The translations under genes were made by a program, and so were the position numbers. Source: MVRV01 sp964646755 (GTDB lineage Bacteria; Desulfobacterota; Syntrophia; Syntrophales; Smithellaceae). Taken from it: a stretch of DNA of 64,000 nt. The stretch is from NCBI GenBank assembly GCA_964646755.1, contig CAZYIE010000012.1, positions 1 through 64,000 of the forward strand, read 5' to 3'. The first letter of the stretch is position 1. Each line of letters starts with the position of its first letter. The notes beneath the pieces are model-generated. The model did no database searches, was not told the origin of the DNA, and saw only the letters and a list, made by a program, of their open reading frames with translations. This document shows, in pieces, positions 8,463-17,275 of this stretch.

Positions 8463-8984
8463 TTACGCTGATTCCTCTCCGCTATACAGGCCGGCAATCA
8501 GTTCATTGTGTCTTTGGACGACAAAGCGCCGTTTGAGTTTCATGGTCTGAGTGAGCATGCCGTTATCGACAGTGAAATCTTCATTGACGAAAACTATCTT
8601 TTTCGGGATTTCATAACCGCCGTATTTTTTCTTCAAATGATTGGCGATTTCCAGCGTGATCAGATTTTTCACTTCAGTATTATTCAGGATATCGGACAGA
8701 TCGATCGCGGGATTCACTGCCCTGACGTGCTTTTCCAGGACGGGTATAAGGAAACCGTCCGCATCGAGCTTTCCTCTGTCGCCGGTGCGGATGCCACCGT
8801 CGGATGTCATTATTTCCACTGTTTTCTCCGGTTTGTTCTGATAACCCTGCATGACGTTCGGGCCATAGATTATAACTTCCCCTTCGCCGCTGCCGTCATC
8901 AACTTATGATTTGTCAATAACGATATCTATGTATTCCAGGGCTTTGCCCACTGAACCCGGCCGGTAACAAGTCGAATGGCTCAT
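8463..8984 (-). pseudogene. truncated AMP-dependent acyl-CoA ligase remnant
   Basis: The frame from the ATG at 8984 reads a GSVGKALEYIDIVID segment and then a TAA, and continues in the same frame as GEVIIYGPNVMQGYQNKPEKT, IRTGDRGKLDADGFLIP and a degraded C-terminus. This is the last third of an adenylate-forming ligase; the ATP-binding N-terminal two thirds are missing. A clean AGGAGG lies just ahead of the ATG at 8984, so a short peptide could be translated. The GRxK-containing stretch after the GFL motif is also altered. I read it as a decayed gene. A minority view is that the part from 8852 is a separately used C-terminal domain protein. Confidence 0.8.
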
Positions 8985-9023
8985 TGGTTCCTCCTTAATT
9001 ATTTCCTGGTTATAAGCTCTTAA

Positions 9024-10661
9024 CTAAATTCTTTTTTGTGCCTTGCCGCCTTTTTTGCCGGTTGTTTTTCCCTTTTCCATGGAAAGAATACCATTGACTA
9101 TCAGATACTCCACACCTGCGGCGTATTGCTCCGGCTGAACAAACGTGGCTTTATCTTTGATTTTTTTCAAATCAATAATAGCAATATCGGCAAAGAAGCC
9201 TACGGCAATTTGTCCGCGGCCTCGGAGATTGAATTTTTCTGCCGGAAGTGTGGTCATGGAACGGATGGCATCCTGAAGCGGGATAATTTTATCTTCCAGC
9301 GCATACTTGCGCAATTTGTGGGCAAAAGCTCCCCAGTAACCGGGATGGGGTATTGTCCGGCCTTGAACATAAGATATTCCTTCTGATGCCGTAAAGACGA
9401 ATTGGCTGGGCATGATTTTTTTAGCGAAACGTTCACTGTACCCTTCTAACGCCACCATAGGTGCCGGGTTGGCCATAACCATTTCCCAATAACACTGAGC
9501 AGGGGTTTTGCCTTCAAAGGTGGCAATCCGGCTGATGGTTTTGCCTTCGTAAGATTGATTCGCCGGATAAGAAAGAATTAAAAACTTTTCCGGCCCCAGG
9601 CTCTGAAAAAGCTTGTCAATGGCTTTGATGAGAATAATTTTACCTTCCGCGGTTGTGTATTCTCTGGCAATTTTATTATCGGCGGTAACGTATGGGGCGG
9701 GCAGGAAACGCGTTAATACGTCAACATCCGCATCGTAGGGGGTTTGATCGGCGGTAATATCGATACCCTCCCGACGGGCATTGCGGATAACCGCGGTGAT
9801 CGATCCGTAGCTGAAATTATTCTCTGGTGCCGCTAACTTTAAACTGGAAATTTCCAGCGGGATTTGCGAAAGTCTACCGATTTGCACAACTTCCTTCAAT
9901 GAAGTTATAAATGCGGGATTTCCTGTGGCATCTTGCTTTCCGGAATTGCTGCGCAGGTTGATGGCCATGACGCCGCCATAAGGTTTAATGCCGCGGGCCA
10001 TATCCGCCAGTTCATTCACGGTCAACATCTGATCTGGGTTGGCTGAGAGGTCGCAGGAAATGCCCACGGCGCCGTTTTCCATTTCCTTGGTCAGCCGTTT
10101 TTTCAAAATATTTCTTTGCGTTTCATCTAAGGGCTGAAGTGCTTTGCTGCCGAAAATATCCTCGCGAATCGCGGCGACAGGAGCGAGGTGGTAGACATTG
10201 GTGCCGAATTTGAGAGAATCAACCCAGCCCAGCCATTTGGCCGTATTGGCATAACCTTTAGATCTGTTGCCGGTGATTATTGAAGTTACACCTTGATAAA
10301 GATAATTGTGGTTGCCATTGAGGCTCGGCTTGATGTAAGCAATGATCCGCCCGATGCCTTTTTCTTGAAGAATAAAATCTGTATGGGAATGAACGTCAAT
10401 AAACCCTGGAGTTACGATTAATCCTTGGGCATTAATGGTTTTTGCTGCAATCCCGCTGAAATTGCCTACGGCAGCTATCTTGTCACCTTTGATGCCTATA
10501 TCCATGATGCGCGGTTTGGCGGTTGTCCCATCATAAACCCGGCCCCCTTTGATGACCAAATCAAAAGTAGTTTCCTGTGCAGCTTGCAGGCAGCCCTGAA
10601 GAAGAATGACGGGGAAAATAATAAAAATAAAAAATGAGATTGTCGAGGTCTTTTGTTTCAT
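9024..10661 (-). CDS. N-acyl-D-amino-acid deacylase (D-aminoacylase)-type amidohydrolase, lipoprotein
   Basis: About 545 residues from the ATG at 10661, supported by GAGAGG upstream. The signal sequence ends in VILLQGC, a lipobox. The amidohydrolase fold is clear: FDLVIKGGRVYDGT, then VTPGFIDVHSHTDF with the metal-binding HxH, a central TADQTPYDAD region, a late HPGYWGAFAHKLRKY and the C-terminal GQIAVGFFADIAIIDL. The family hydrolyses N-acyl-D-amino acids or other cyclic or linear amides using one or two zinc ions. The substrate here is unknown. The export signal suggests it processes extracytoplasmic compounds. Confidence 0.88.
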   Translation of the reverse strand: MKQKTSTISFFIFIIFPVILLQGCLQAAQETTFDLVIKGGRVYDGTTAKPRIMDIGIKGDKIAAVGNFSGIAAKTINAQGLIVTPGFIDVHSHTDFILQEKGIGRIIAYIKPSLNGNHNYLYQGVTSIITGNRSKGYANTAKWLGWVDSLKFGTNVYHLAPVAAIREDIFGSKALQPLDETQRNILKKRLTKEMENGAVGISCDLSANPDQMLTVNELADMARGIKPYGGVMAINLRSNSGKQDATGNPAFITSLKEVVQIGRLSQIPLEISSLKLAAPENNFSYGSITAVIRNARREGIDITADQTPYDADVDVLTRFLPAPYVTADNKIAREYTTAEGKIILIKAIDKLFQSLGPEKFLILSYPANQSYEGKTISRIATFEGKTPAQCYWEMVMANPAPMVALEGYSERFAKKIMPSQFVFTASEGISYVQGRTIPHPGYWGAFAHKLRKYALEDKIIPLQDAIRSMTTLPAEKFNLRGRGQIAVGFFADIAIIDLKKIKDKATFVQPEQYAAGVEYLIVNGILSMEKGKTTGKKGGKAQKRI

Positions 10662-10713
10662 ATTTACCTCTCCGGGACGGTGACCGGTGACAGAATCCCC
10701 CATCTACCGGTTG

Positions 10714-12399
10714 CTAGATTCTGGTTAACTGGCGATATTTGATCCGGTGGGGCTGATTCGCTGCCGCGCCCAACCGAAGCTTGCGGTCTGCTTCGTATTC
10801 TGAATAGTTGCCGTCAAACCAGAGAGTTTTACTTTCTCCTTCAAAGGCCAGAATATGCGTGCAGATTCTATCTAAAAACCAGCGATCATGGCTGATAACA
10901 ACGGCGCAGCCGGCGAAATTCTCCAGAGCATCTTCCAGTGCGCGCAGAGTATTGACATCCAAGTCATTGGTGGGCTCATCGAGCAGGATAACATTAGCGC
11001 TTTCTTTCAGCATTCTGGCCAGATGAACGCGGTTGCGTTCCCCGCCGGAAAGCATACATACTTTCTTTTGCTGATCGGTACCGGATAAATTAAAGCGGGA
11101 AACATAAGCTCGGGAATTTACCTGTCTTGAGCCGATGGCGATAATTTCCTGTCCGTCGGAAATCATCTCCCAAATAGTTTTATTAGGATCAAGGGCATCG
11201 CGGCTTTGATCTACATAGGCCAGTTTTACCGTATCGCCGATGTGGAAAGTCCCTGAATCCGGGCTTTCCTGACCGGTGATCATCTTGAAAAGTGTGCTTT
11301 TCCCCGCTCCGTTGGGACCGATGACACCGACAATTCCCCCGGGAGGCAGGCTAAAGCACATCCCATCCATTAGTAATTTATTGCCGAAGCCTTTAGTTAC
11401 ATTTTGTGCTTCGATGACGAGATCGCCCAGGCGGGGTCCGGGAGCAATGAAAATCTCATGTGTTTTGGATTCTTTTTCCTGATTCTGTCCCAGCAGTTCT
11501 TCGTAAGCATTAATACGGGCTTTGGATTTGGCATGTCTTCCTTTTGGCGACATTTTGATCCATTCCAGCTCCCGCTCTAGTGTTTTAACTCTTTCTCCTT
11601 CAACTTTTTCTTCATTCTTCAAACGGGTTTGCTTTTGTTCGAGCCATGATGAATAGTTTCCCTGCCACGGAATGCCCTGGCCGCGGTCCAGTTCCAGAAT
11701 CCAGCCGGCGACATTATCGAGAAAATAGCGATCATGGGTTACGGCAATAACAGTGCCCGGATATTTTTGTAAATGATGTTCCAACCAGGCCACAGATTCG
11801 GCATCCAGGTGGTTGGTCGGTTCGTCGAGCAACAAGATATCGGGATTCTGCAGCAGCAGACGGCACAGAGCGACGCGGCGTTTTTCGCCTCCGGAAAGGA
11901 CTTGCACCTGTGTATCACCCGGCGGGCAGCGCAGCGCATCCATGGCCATTTCGAGCCGGGAATCTATATCCCAGGCATTAAGGCTATCTAGCTTTTCCTG
12001 AACGATAGCTTGCCTGTCACATAATTTGGCCATTGCTTCGTCGTTCATAGGTTCGGAAAACTGCTCGTTGATTTTATTATATTCGGCGATGAGATCGATT
12101 GTGCTTTGCACGCCTTCCTCGACAATCTGCTTGACTGTTTTGGTATCATCGAGCCTTGGTTCCTGTTCCAGGTAGCCTACGGTATATCCTGAGGAAAGGA
12201 TTGCCTGCCCGAGAAAATCATGATCTACGCCTGCCAGTATCTTGAGAAGAGAACTTTTGCCTGAACCGTTTAAACCCAATACGCCAATCTTCGCTCCATA
12301 GAAATACGACAGATATATGTCTTTGAGCACCGGTTTTTTGTCGTATATTTTGCTTACTCCGATCATAGAGTAAATAACTTTATTTGCCTCATTAGCCAT
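10714..12399 (-). CDS. ettA: EttA, ABC-F energy-dependent translational throttle
   Basis: 561 residues from the ATG at 12399, supported by GGAGG 9 bases upstream. Two ABC ATPase domains are in tandem: first Walker A GLNGSGKSS, signature LSGGEKRRVALC, Walker B ILLLDEPTNHLD; second GPNGAGKSTLF, LSGGERNRVHLAR, VILLDEPTNDLD. No membrane segments, as in ABC-F proteins. The linker after the first ATPase (KGRHAKSKARINAYEELL) and the length fit EttA, which binds the ribosomal E site and gates translation in response to ATP/ADP. It begins 34 bp past the stop of the MBL-fold hydrolase on the same strand. Confidence 0.93.
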   Translation of the reverse strand: MANEANKVIYSMIGVSKIYDKKPVLKDIYLSYFYGAKIGVLGLNGSGKSSLLKILAGVDHDFLGQAILSSGYTVGYLEQEPRLDDTKTVKQIVEEGVQSTIDLIAEYNKINEQFSEPMNDEAMAKLCDRQAIVQEKLDSLNAWDIDSRLEMAMDALRCPPGDTQVQVLSGGEKRRVALCRLLLQNPDILLLDEPTNHLDAESVAWLEHHLQKYPGTVIAVTHDRYFLDNVAGWILELDRGQGIPWQGNYSSWLEQKQTRLKNEEKVEGERVKTLERELEWIKMSPKGRHAKSKARINAYEELLGQNQEKESKTHEIFIAPGPRLGDLVIEAQNVTKGFGNKLLMDGMCFSLPPGGIVGVIGPNGAGKSTLFKMITGQESPDSGTFHIGDTVKLAYVDQSRDALDPNKTIWEMISDGQEIIAIGSRQVNSRAYVSRFNLSGTDQQKKVCMLSGGERNRVHLARMLKESANVILLDEPTNDLDVNTLRALEDALENFAGCAVVISHDRWFLDRICTHILAFEGESKTLWFDGNYSEYEADRKLRLGAAANQPHRIKYRQLTRI

Positions 12400-12433
12400 T
12401 AGTAATAATCCTCCAGCTGCTAAAACCGCTGAT

Positions 12434-13099
12434 TTAAATATAGGGAAAAATGGTTTGAATAATGATATTAAAGTTTTTCTGGATTCTTTCCTTGCCGGCC
12501 ACAATACCCATGTGTCCCGGAAAAAGCAACTCTATATCTAATTGGGAAAAAGCAATAATGCTCTTTTTTAACAGAGAGCCACTGCCGCCGGGAAAGTCGC
12601 TGCGGCCGACATTTTGGTCGAAAAGAACATCGCCGCAGAACAGAGCTTTTTGCTGGGGCCAGTAAAGCCCGATGGAACCGGGGGAATGGCCAGGCGCCAG
12701 GATAATAGTAAATTGCTGATCGCCCAAAGGAATGCTGCCTTCCGTAAGCGGGAAATTAACTTGCACTTGGGGAACTGAAATTCCAAAGAGGCCATATAGT
12801 TTGCCGCCGATTCCTTTTAAAAATTCCATTTCCGTTCCGTGCAGTGCGATCTTGATTGTCCCAGTATCAAACAGTTCGGAGGCCTGGAAGTGGTCGGGAT
12901 GAGAATGGGTATTGATTATGTAAGAAATATCTTCCTTCTTGATCCCATCATCGGACATCTGGTTTAGTAAGTCCGGCAGATAACGGGATAATCCCGGATC
13001 GATTAGCGCGTTTACCGAACCGCCAATATAATAGCTGTTACAGTTGTTTTCGAAATTGTTTGTCCATTCATAGACGTAAATGTCATCCTTTAGCTTCAT
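12434..13099 (-). CDS. MBL-fold metallo-hydrolase
   Basis: 221 residues. The metal-binding motif is NTHSHPDHFQ (HxHxDH), followed by the second histidine site in APGHSPGSIGLY, the bridging Asp in LFCGDVLFDQ, and a C-terminal LFPGHMG. This is the glyoxalase II-like branch of metallo-beta-lactamase-fold hydrolases; the thioester or other substrate is not identifiable. No signal peptide is visible. It starts 3 bp after the stop of the alpha/beta hydrolase (13103) and is clearly in the same operon, with ettA next. Confidence 0.9.
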   Translation of the reverse strand: MKLKDDIYVYEWTNNFENNCNSYYIGGSVNALIDPGLSRYLPDLLNQMSDDGIKKEDISYIINTHSHPDHFQASELFDTGTIKIALHGTEMEFLKGIGGKLYGLFGISVPQVQVNFPLTEGSIPLGDQQFTIILAPGHSPGSIGLYWPQQKALFCGDVLFDQNVGRSDFPGGSGSLLKKSIIAFSQLDIELLFPGHMGIVAGKERIQKNFNIIIQTIFPYI

Positions 13100-13102
13100 G
13101 AT

Positions 13103-13951
13103 CTATCCTTTCTTTTTTGTTGCCTGATTGGCGACGGTTTTTTTCAGCCAGTTAGCAATATCCTCTGCCGACTTTTCCCATCCTGCCTCCAGCATCGGCA
13201 GATGGGCGAATTGATCGTAGGCGATATAATCAGCCCCTAAAAATTCGGCTAATTTTTCACCAATTGCCTCCGGAGCCATAGCATCAAGCTTACAGCCGAT
13301 GACGAGTTTTGGACATGTTATTTTATTTTGATCAACAAATACGCCCTGAGCGATCTGATAGCCCACCATCAATGATTCGGCAACAAACATGCTGAAAATT
13401 TCTTCTCTTTCGTCTTCATCAATATTATTGAGGAATGTTTTTTCCGCCATATAAGCCGATGTTGCCACTGGTGTAAAATTCATCATATCCCAGATAGATT
13501 TAATATCCCACAGAGATTTCATAATTGTTTCGGGATGAAGCAGATCGGCATGCATTTCCAGCGGAACACCGAAAGGCGGGGCGCTGGCGATGGTAATCAG
13601 TGCTTTGACGGACTGGAACTGCGCTGCAATTTTCTGGGCAATTAGCCCGCCCATGCTGTGTCCGATTAAAGCACAGTTTTCAATCGATAAATCCGTCATT
13701 ACCCGTCCCACATCTTCAACATAATCTTCAATTGTCATCTGAGCCAAAGTAGATTCACGTTCAGAAGGATGATGGCCGCGCAGATTAATAGCATAACTTT
13801 GCCAACCAGCCCGGGCAAAAAACTGCAGATAATTTTTTAAATATTCACTCGTGCCGCCGGCGCCATGAATGAATAGTAGAGGATAAGAATGTTTTATAAT
13901 CTTTGGCTCGTGTTTATCGACAACGAGATTATCAATTTTAATCCGTAACAA
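13103..13951 (-). CDS. alpha/beta hydrolase
   Basis: 282 residues if started at the TTG at 13951, preceded by AAAAGG at a 9-base spacing. The frame is open up to 14143, but that longer form would overlap the whole PspC gene, so I reject it. It has the oxyanion region PLLFIHGAGGTSEY, the nucleophile elbow ALIGHSMGGL (Ser), and a late DQFAHLPMLE with the catalytic His. The acid residue probably lies in KLDAMAPE. This is a serine hydrolase of the lipase/esterase type with unknown substrate. Next to an MBL-fold hydrolase and a CoA-transferase it may act on thioesters or esters. Confidence 0.85.
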   Translation of the reverse strand: MLRIKIDNLVVDKHEPKIIKHSYPLLFIHGAGGTSEYLKNYLQFFARAGWQSYAINLRGHHPSERESTLAQMTIEDYVEDVGRVMTDLSIENCALIGHSMGGLIAQKIAAQFQSVKALITIASAPPFGVPLEMHADLLHPETIMKSLWDIKSIWDMMNFTPVATSAYMAEKTFLNNIDEDEREEIFSMFVAESLMVGYQIAQGVFVDQNKITCPKLVIGCKLDAMAPEAIGEKLAEFLGADYIAYDQFAHLPMLEAGWEKSAEDIANWLKKTVANQATKKKG

Positions 13952-13980
13952 TCCTTTATGCCTTTTCCCCCAAAATACAG

Positions 13981-14208
13981 CTAGGCTGGAAGTTGGGTAT
14001 CTTCGTTTTCCGTGTTTTCCGGAACAAATATCCAAAGTAGAATGTATAATAACAAACCCGAACCCGCGAAAAGCAGGAATAATGTAAACATCAGGCGCCA
14101 TGTCCAGGAAGGGATAGGTGTGTACGCGCCCAAGCCGCCGCATACACCGCCAATCCAGCGGTCGCTTTGCGATCTGGTAAAATTTTGCAACCAGTTTTTT
14201 GCAGTCAT
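13981..14208 (-). CDS. PspC-domain membrane protein
   Basis: 75 residues. RWIGGVCGGLGAYT is the PspC hallmark, followed by a single transmembrane helix (LMFTLFLLFAGSGLLLYILLW split by charged flanks) and an acidic tail. PspC domains sense membrane stress in the phage-shock system or act as toxins' partners, but no pspA or pspF is nearby. It lies between the CoA-transferase (14236) and the alpha/beta hydrolase (13951) on the same strand. Confidence 0.88.
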   Translation of the reverse strand: MTAKNWLQNFTRSQSDRWIGGVCGGLGAYTPIPSWTWRLMFTLFLLFAGSGLLLYILLWIFVPENTENEDTQLPA

Positions 14209-14235
14209 ATATTACCTTTCAAACATTACAAGAGG

Positions 14236-15447
14236 TTAGTCTTTTATCACACCTGCTTTTTTTAGTCTTTCTATTTTTGCCGGAGGGTATCCCAGTATTT
14301 TGTCGAGTACCTCCCGTGAATGTTCACCTAGACCTGGCGCCGGTGCATAAATTTGTGCCGGTGTTACTGACAGGCGAAAAGGAGAATTAGCAAGTTTAAT
14401 TTTGCCGACCAGTGGTTGATTGATTTCCCTGAGCATTCCCCTGTGTCGAATGTGTTCATCCTCGCAAATATCTTTAATGCTGTTAAGCGGTGAATAAGGA
14501 ATACCTTCTTTTTCCAATTTCTTTGACCAGACTGCCGCCTTCTTCCGGGCCAGTTCTTTTTGGACAATGACTGCCAGGGACTTTTTGTTTTTAGCGCGGT
14601 CAATATTGTCGGCAAAACGGCGGTCATTAATGAGATCTCTTCTGTCCAATAACCGGCAGAATTTTTGCCAGAGTTTATCATTGCCGACAGCCACAATAAT
14701 CCAGACGTCATCCTTAGCTCTAAAAGCTTGAAAAGGAGCAATTGACGGGTGAGCACTTCCCAGCGGCTGGGCGATTTCACCGGTACTTGTGTAACGAACG
14801 ATGGCATTTTCTAAAACTGAAAATAAGCCGTCCACCATCGAACCGTCATAGAATTGTCCAATATTTGTTTTTTCCCGATAAAAAAGAGCAGCGAGAATTG
14901 ATACTGCGGCCTGATAACCGGAAAGGATATCGCTGATGGAAGTTCCGACCCGGCATGGCTCTCCGCCTTCCGGTCCGGTTATGCTCATAAGCCCGCTGTA
15001 TGCTTGAACGGCTGCATCATAAGCGGGGCGCCCGGCATACTGCGGCAAAGTATCTTGCCCGAATCCCGAAATAGACGCATATATTAAACGGGAATTCATT
15101 TTATGCACTTCTTCCCAGCCGAAGCCTAATTTTTTCATTGCACCCGGTCGATGATTTTCGACTAAAACATCTGATTTTTTTATTAATTGTTTTAAGATCG
15201 ATTGGCCTTCCTTCATTTTCAAGTCCAAAACGAGACTTTTTTTATTGCGATTCACGCTAATGAAATAACTGCTCTTATTGATATCATTGCCTCCGATGTG
15301 TGGCCCGAACTGGCGGGAGTCGTCTCCCGATTCCGGTTCGATATGAATTACTTCCGCACCGAGATCTGCCAGAAACATTGTCGCCGTGGGACCGGCCAGT
15401 ACATGGGTTAAATCTACTACCCTAATTCCTTCCAGTGCTTTTTTCAT
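14236..15447 (-). CDS. CaiB/BaiF (family III) CoA-transferase
   Basis: 403 residues, full length for the family. It has the N-terminal LEGIRVVDLTHVLAGP, LADLGAEVIHIEP, VNRNKKSLVLDLK and LVENHRPGAMKKLG motifs. VGTSISDILSG carries the Asp expected to form the acyl/CoA intermediate. It is a paralogue of the gene at 1-1152 but clearly diverged. No strong ribosome site was seen ahead of the ATG. It could transfer CoA to a fatty, aromatic or hydroxy acid; the neighbouring hydrolases suggest a catabolic thioester pathway, though the substrate is not readable. Confidence 0.93.
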   Translation of the reverse strand: MKKALEGIRVVDLTHVLAGPTATMFLADLGAEVIHIEPESGDDSRQFGPHIGGNDINKSSYFISVNRNKKSLVLDLKMKEGQSILKQLIKKSDVLVENHRPGAMKKLGFGWEEVHKMNSRLIYASISGFGQDTLPQYAGRPAYDAAVQAYSGLMSITGPEGGEPCRVGTSISDILSGYQAAVSILAALFYREKTNIGQFYDGSMVDGLFSVLENAIVRYTSTGEIAQPLGSAHPSIAPFQAFRAKDDVWIIVAVGNDKLWQKFCRLLDRRDLINDRRFADNIDRAKNKKSLAVIVQKELARKKAAVWSKKLEKEGIPYSPLNSIKDICEDEHIRHRGMLREINQPLVGKIKLANSPFRLSVTPAQIYAPAPGLGEHSREVLDKILGYPPAKIERLKKAGVIKD

Positions 15448-15510
15448 GAATTGTCTTATCGATAATAGGTTAAATTAGATACTTCGCTATTTGTCGCTTG
15501 ATTCATTCTG

Positions 15511-16020
15511 TTATTTGACAGGGAAGAGTTTTTTTAACGGTAAATCCGCAGTTGAGTGAGTTATCTTGATGATTTTCCCTTCCTTGTCAATTAAAACTAA
15601 TGTCGGAACACCGACAACTGCATAATTAGTGGCGACTTCCCCGTCTTCATCCAGCAGAATTTTAAAGGGTAGGGCATTGGCAGTAACAAATTTGGCTACT
15701 TTCCCTCGTGTTTCGCTGATGTTAATGTAGATGACTTCCAGACCGCGTTTTGCATAAACTTCATATATTCCTTTGTAATGAGGCAGTTCGCTGCGGCAGG
15801 AAGGGCACCAGGTAGTACCAAAAAAAATTAAAACAGGTTTCCCCTTTTGCTTGCTCAGTTGAAAAAACTTGCCCTGCAGGTCTTTCAAAGAAAAATCAGG
15901 AGCAGAAAGAGAGGCCGCCTTAAAGGGAGCATTGGGAATGAATTGCCCTAGCGAATAGTTGGCCGGGAACAAAACCAGCAAAGCGAATGTAAATAGCGCT
16001 ATATTAATTTTTTTCATCAT
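15511..16020 (-). CDS. TlpA/ResA-like thiol-disulfide oxidoreductase
   Basis: 169 residues with a cleavable signal peptide (hydrophobic residues about 6-20) and a thioredoxin fold with GTTWCPSC (Cys72, Cys75) and the cis-proline in VVGVPTLVLIDKEG. It is exported and probably reduces protein disulfides, for example apocytochrome c cysteines, in the periplasm. It lies 13 bp downstream of ccdA on the same strand, the usual arrangement in which CcdA supplies electrons to a TlpA-type protein. Confidence 0.92.
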   Translation of the reverse strand: MMKKINIALFTFALLVLFPANYSLGQFIPNAPFKAASLSAPDFSLKDLQGKFFQLSKQKGKPVLIFFGTTWCPSCRSELPHYKGIYEVYAKRGLEVIYINISETRGKVAKFVTANALPFKILLDEDGEVATNYAVVGVPTLVLIDKEGKIIKITHSTADLPLKKLFPVK

Positions 16021-16033
16021 ATTTCAATCTTTT

Positions 16034-16750
16034 TTAAGAAGAAAGTGTTCCGGCAGTATACAGAAAATATTCACCAGCGCCAATCAATATCCATCCAAAG
16101 ACAAAGTTTATTTTAGTCATCCATTTTCCGGAATGCGGCAGGGCGGCAATCATTCCGGCGAAAGTGCCGACAATAATCAGCAAAGTGCCCATGCCGAAAG
16201 CAAAAACAAAAAGCAGGCTCATGCCCAGAATTAAATTGGTGCCCATGGCCACAAAACCCAACAAAACTCCCAGTACCGGCGCTGTGCAAGGGCCGATAAT
16301 TATACCGGATGTAGCACCGATTAAAAAACTGCCCAAAAAACCTTTTTTCTTATTGCCCCCGCTCAGTTGTACAAGCTTTTGCGGGACGGGGAGAGTTATG
16401 TTAAAGACATCCAGCATCGCCAGACCCATAAAAATACATAAGTTAGCCATGATAAAATATGTCCATGGTGTTGTCTGCATCTGCCCGAAAATCTTGCCGG
16501 CAAAAACAGCCACTGCTCCCATGATGGAGTAGGTTACGGCCATACCGAATACGTAAAATAAGGAAAGAAAAAAACCGCGCAGTTTGGAAGATGATCCCTG
16601 TGCTCCGATGAATCCGACTGTGATAGGAATTAAGGGGTACGTGCAGGGAGTAAATCCGACTAAAACACCGCCGATATAGGCAGCCAGAAATGCCAGAAGG
16701 ACAGAACCCTGCAAATATAGATGCAAATTGCCCAGCAGATTTTCAATCAT
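16034..16750 (-). CDS. ccdA: CcdA-type cytochrome c biogenesis / thiol-reductant transporter
   Basis: 238 residues with about six hydrophobic segments, matching the DsbD transmembrane domain alone. Each half carries a Cys-Pro or Pro-Cys motif: FTPCTYPLIPITVG in the first and IIGPCTAPVLG in the second, the cysteines that move electrons across the membrane. It would pass reducing equivalents from cytoplasmic thioredoxin to the TlpA-like protein encoded next. Divergent from the plus-strand genes beginning at 16920. Confidence 0.93.
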   Translation of the reverse strand: MIENLLGNLHLYLQGSVLLAFLAAYIGGVLVGFTPCTYPLIPITVGFIGAQGSSSKLRGFFLSLFYVFGMAVTYSIMGAVAVFAGKIFGQMQTTPWTYFIMANLCIFMGLAMLDVFNITLPVPQKLVQLSGGNKKKGFLGSFLIGATSGIIIGPCTAPVLGVLLGFVAMGTNLILGMSLLFVFAFGMGTLLIIVGTFAGMIAALPHSGKWMTKINFVFGWILIGAGEYFLYTAGTLSS

Positions 16751-16919
16751 CTATTTACTCGAATAAAATTATTTCGTCCAGAATAGGGAAAATATGCGAA
16801 GGCGTCAAGTAGTATTGTTAAAAAGTATTACCGCATCGAACTATGCTATAATAAAAAAATTTATGCTATGGAAAGTCCGAATGATTTCTGCTAATGTGCT
16901 AACAAGAAGAAAAAGGAAT

Positions 16920-17228
16920 ATGAAAAAAATTACTCTAGGACTTTTAATAGCGGCGGCCATATTCATATTGGGGCTGATTATTGTTTTTTATGTATTTGAA
17001 CAGGAAACAGTATCAGTGGGTAGGTATAGTGTCCTCTATTATAAAAACAGGAGTGATATTGATACCGCATCATTCCCGCAAGATCTGGAGTCGTTAAAAG
17101 AGCTTCCAGGCCTTATTCGAATTACATGGAGAGAACCAATAGGATCTGATATCTACCAGGAGTATTGCTATCTTCCCGGAAAAGGGGTTGAACAGACCAG
17201 AATTATCAGGACCAAGCGACCCCAATAA
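16920..17228 (+). CDS. small single-pass membrane protein of unknown function
   Basis: 102 residues from the ATG at 16920 (AAAAGGA just upstream); an open frame continues to 16794 but with no ribosome site and atypical composition. Residues 5-27 are a transmembrane segment, with the remaining 75 residues soluble. No motif is recognised. It lies in the redox cluster, 47 bp ahead of the DsbC-like gene. Confidence 0.6.
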   Translation: MKKITLGLLIAAAIFILGLIIVFYVFEQETVSVGRYSVLYYKNRSDIDTASFPQDLESLKELPGLIRITWREPIGSDIYQEYCYLPGKGVEQTRIIRTKRPQ

Positions 17229-17247
17229 AGACATGATATTTTAGACA

Positions 17248-17261
17248 TGACAATATTGTCA
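17248..17261. promoter_or_regulatory. 14-bp perfect palindrome ahead of the DsbC-like gene
   Basis: TGACAATATTGTCA reads the same on both strands and ends 14 bp before the GTG start at 17276. It is short enough to arise by chance, but its position suits an operator. Confidence 0.3.
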
Positions 17262-17275
17262 AAAGGAGTCTGTAA

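Noticed and set aside
12400..12504. N-terminal extension of EttA to 12504
   Set aside because: It overlaps the end of the MBL-fold gene and EttA proteins start near the GGAGG-supported ATG at 12399.
13952..14143. N-terminal extension of the alpha/beta hydrolase to 14143
   Set aside because: It would cover the PspC gene, which has strong family motifs. The hydrolase fold begins after the TTG at 13951.
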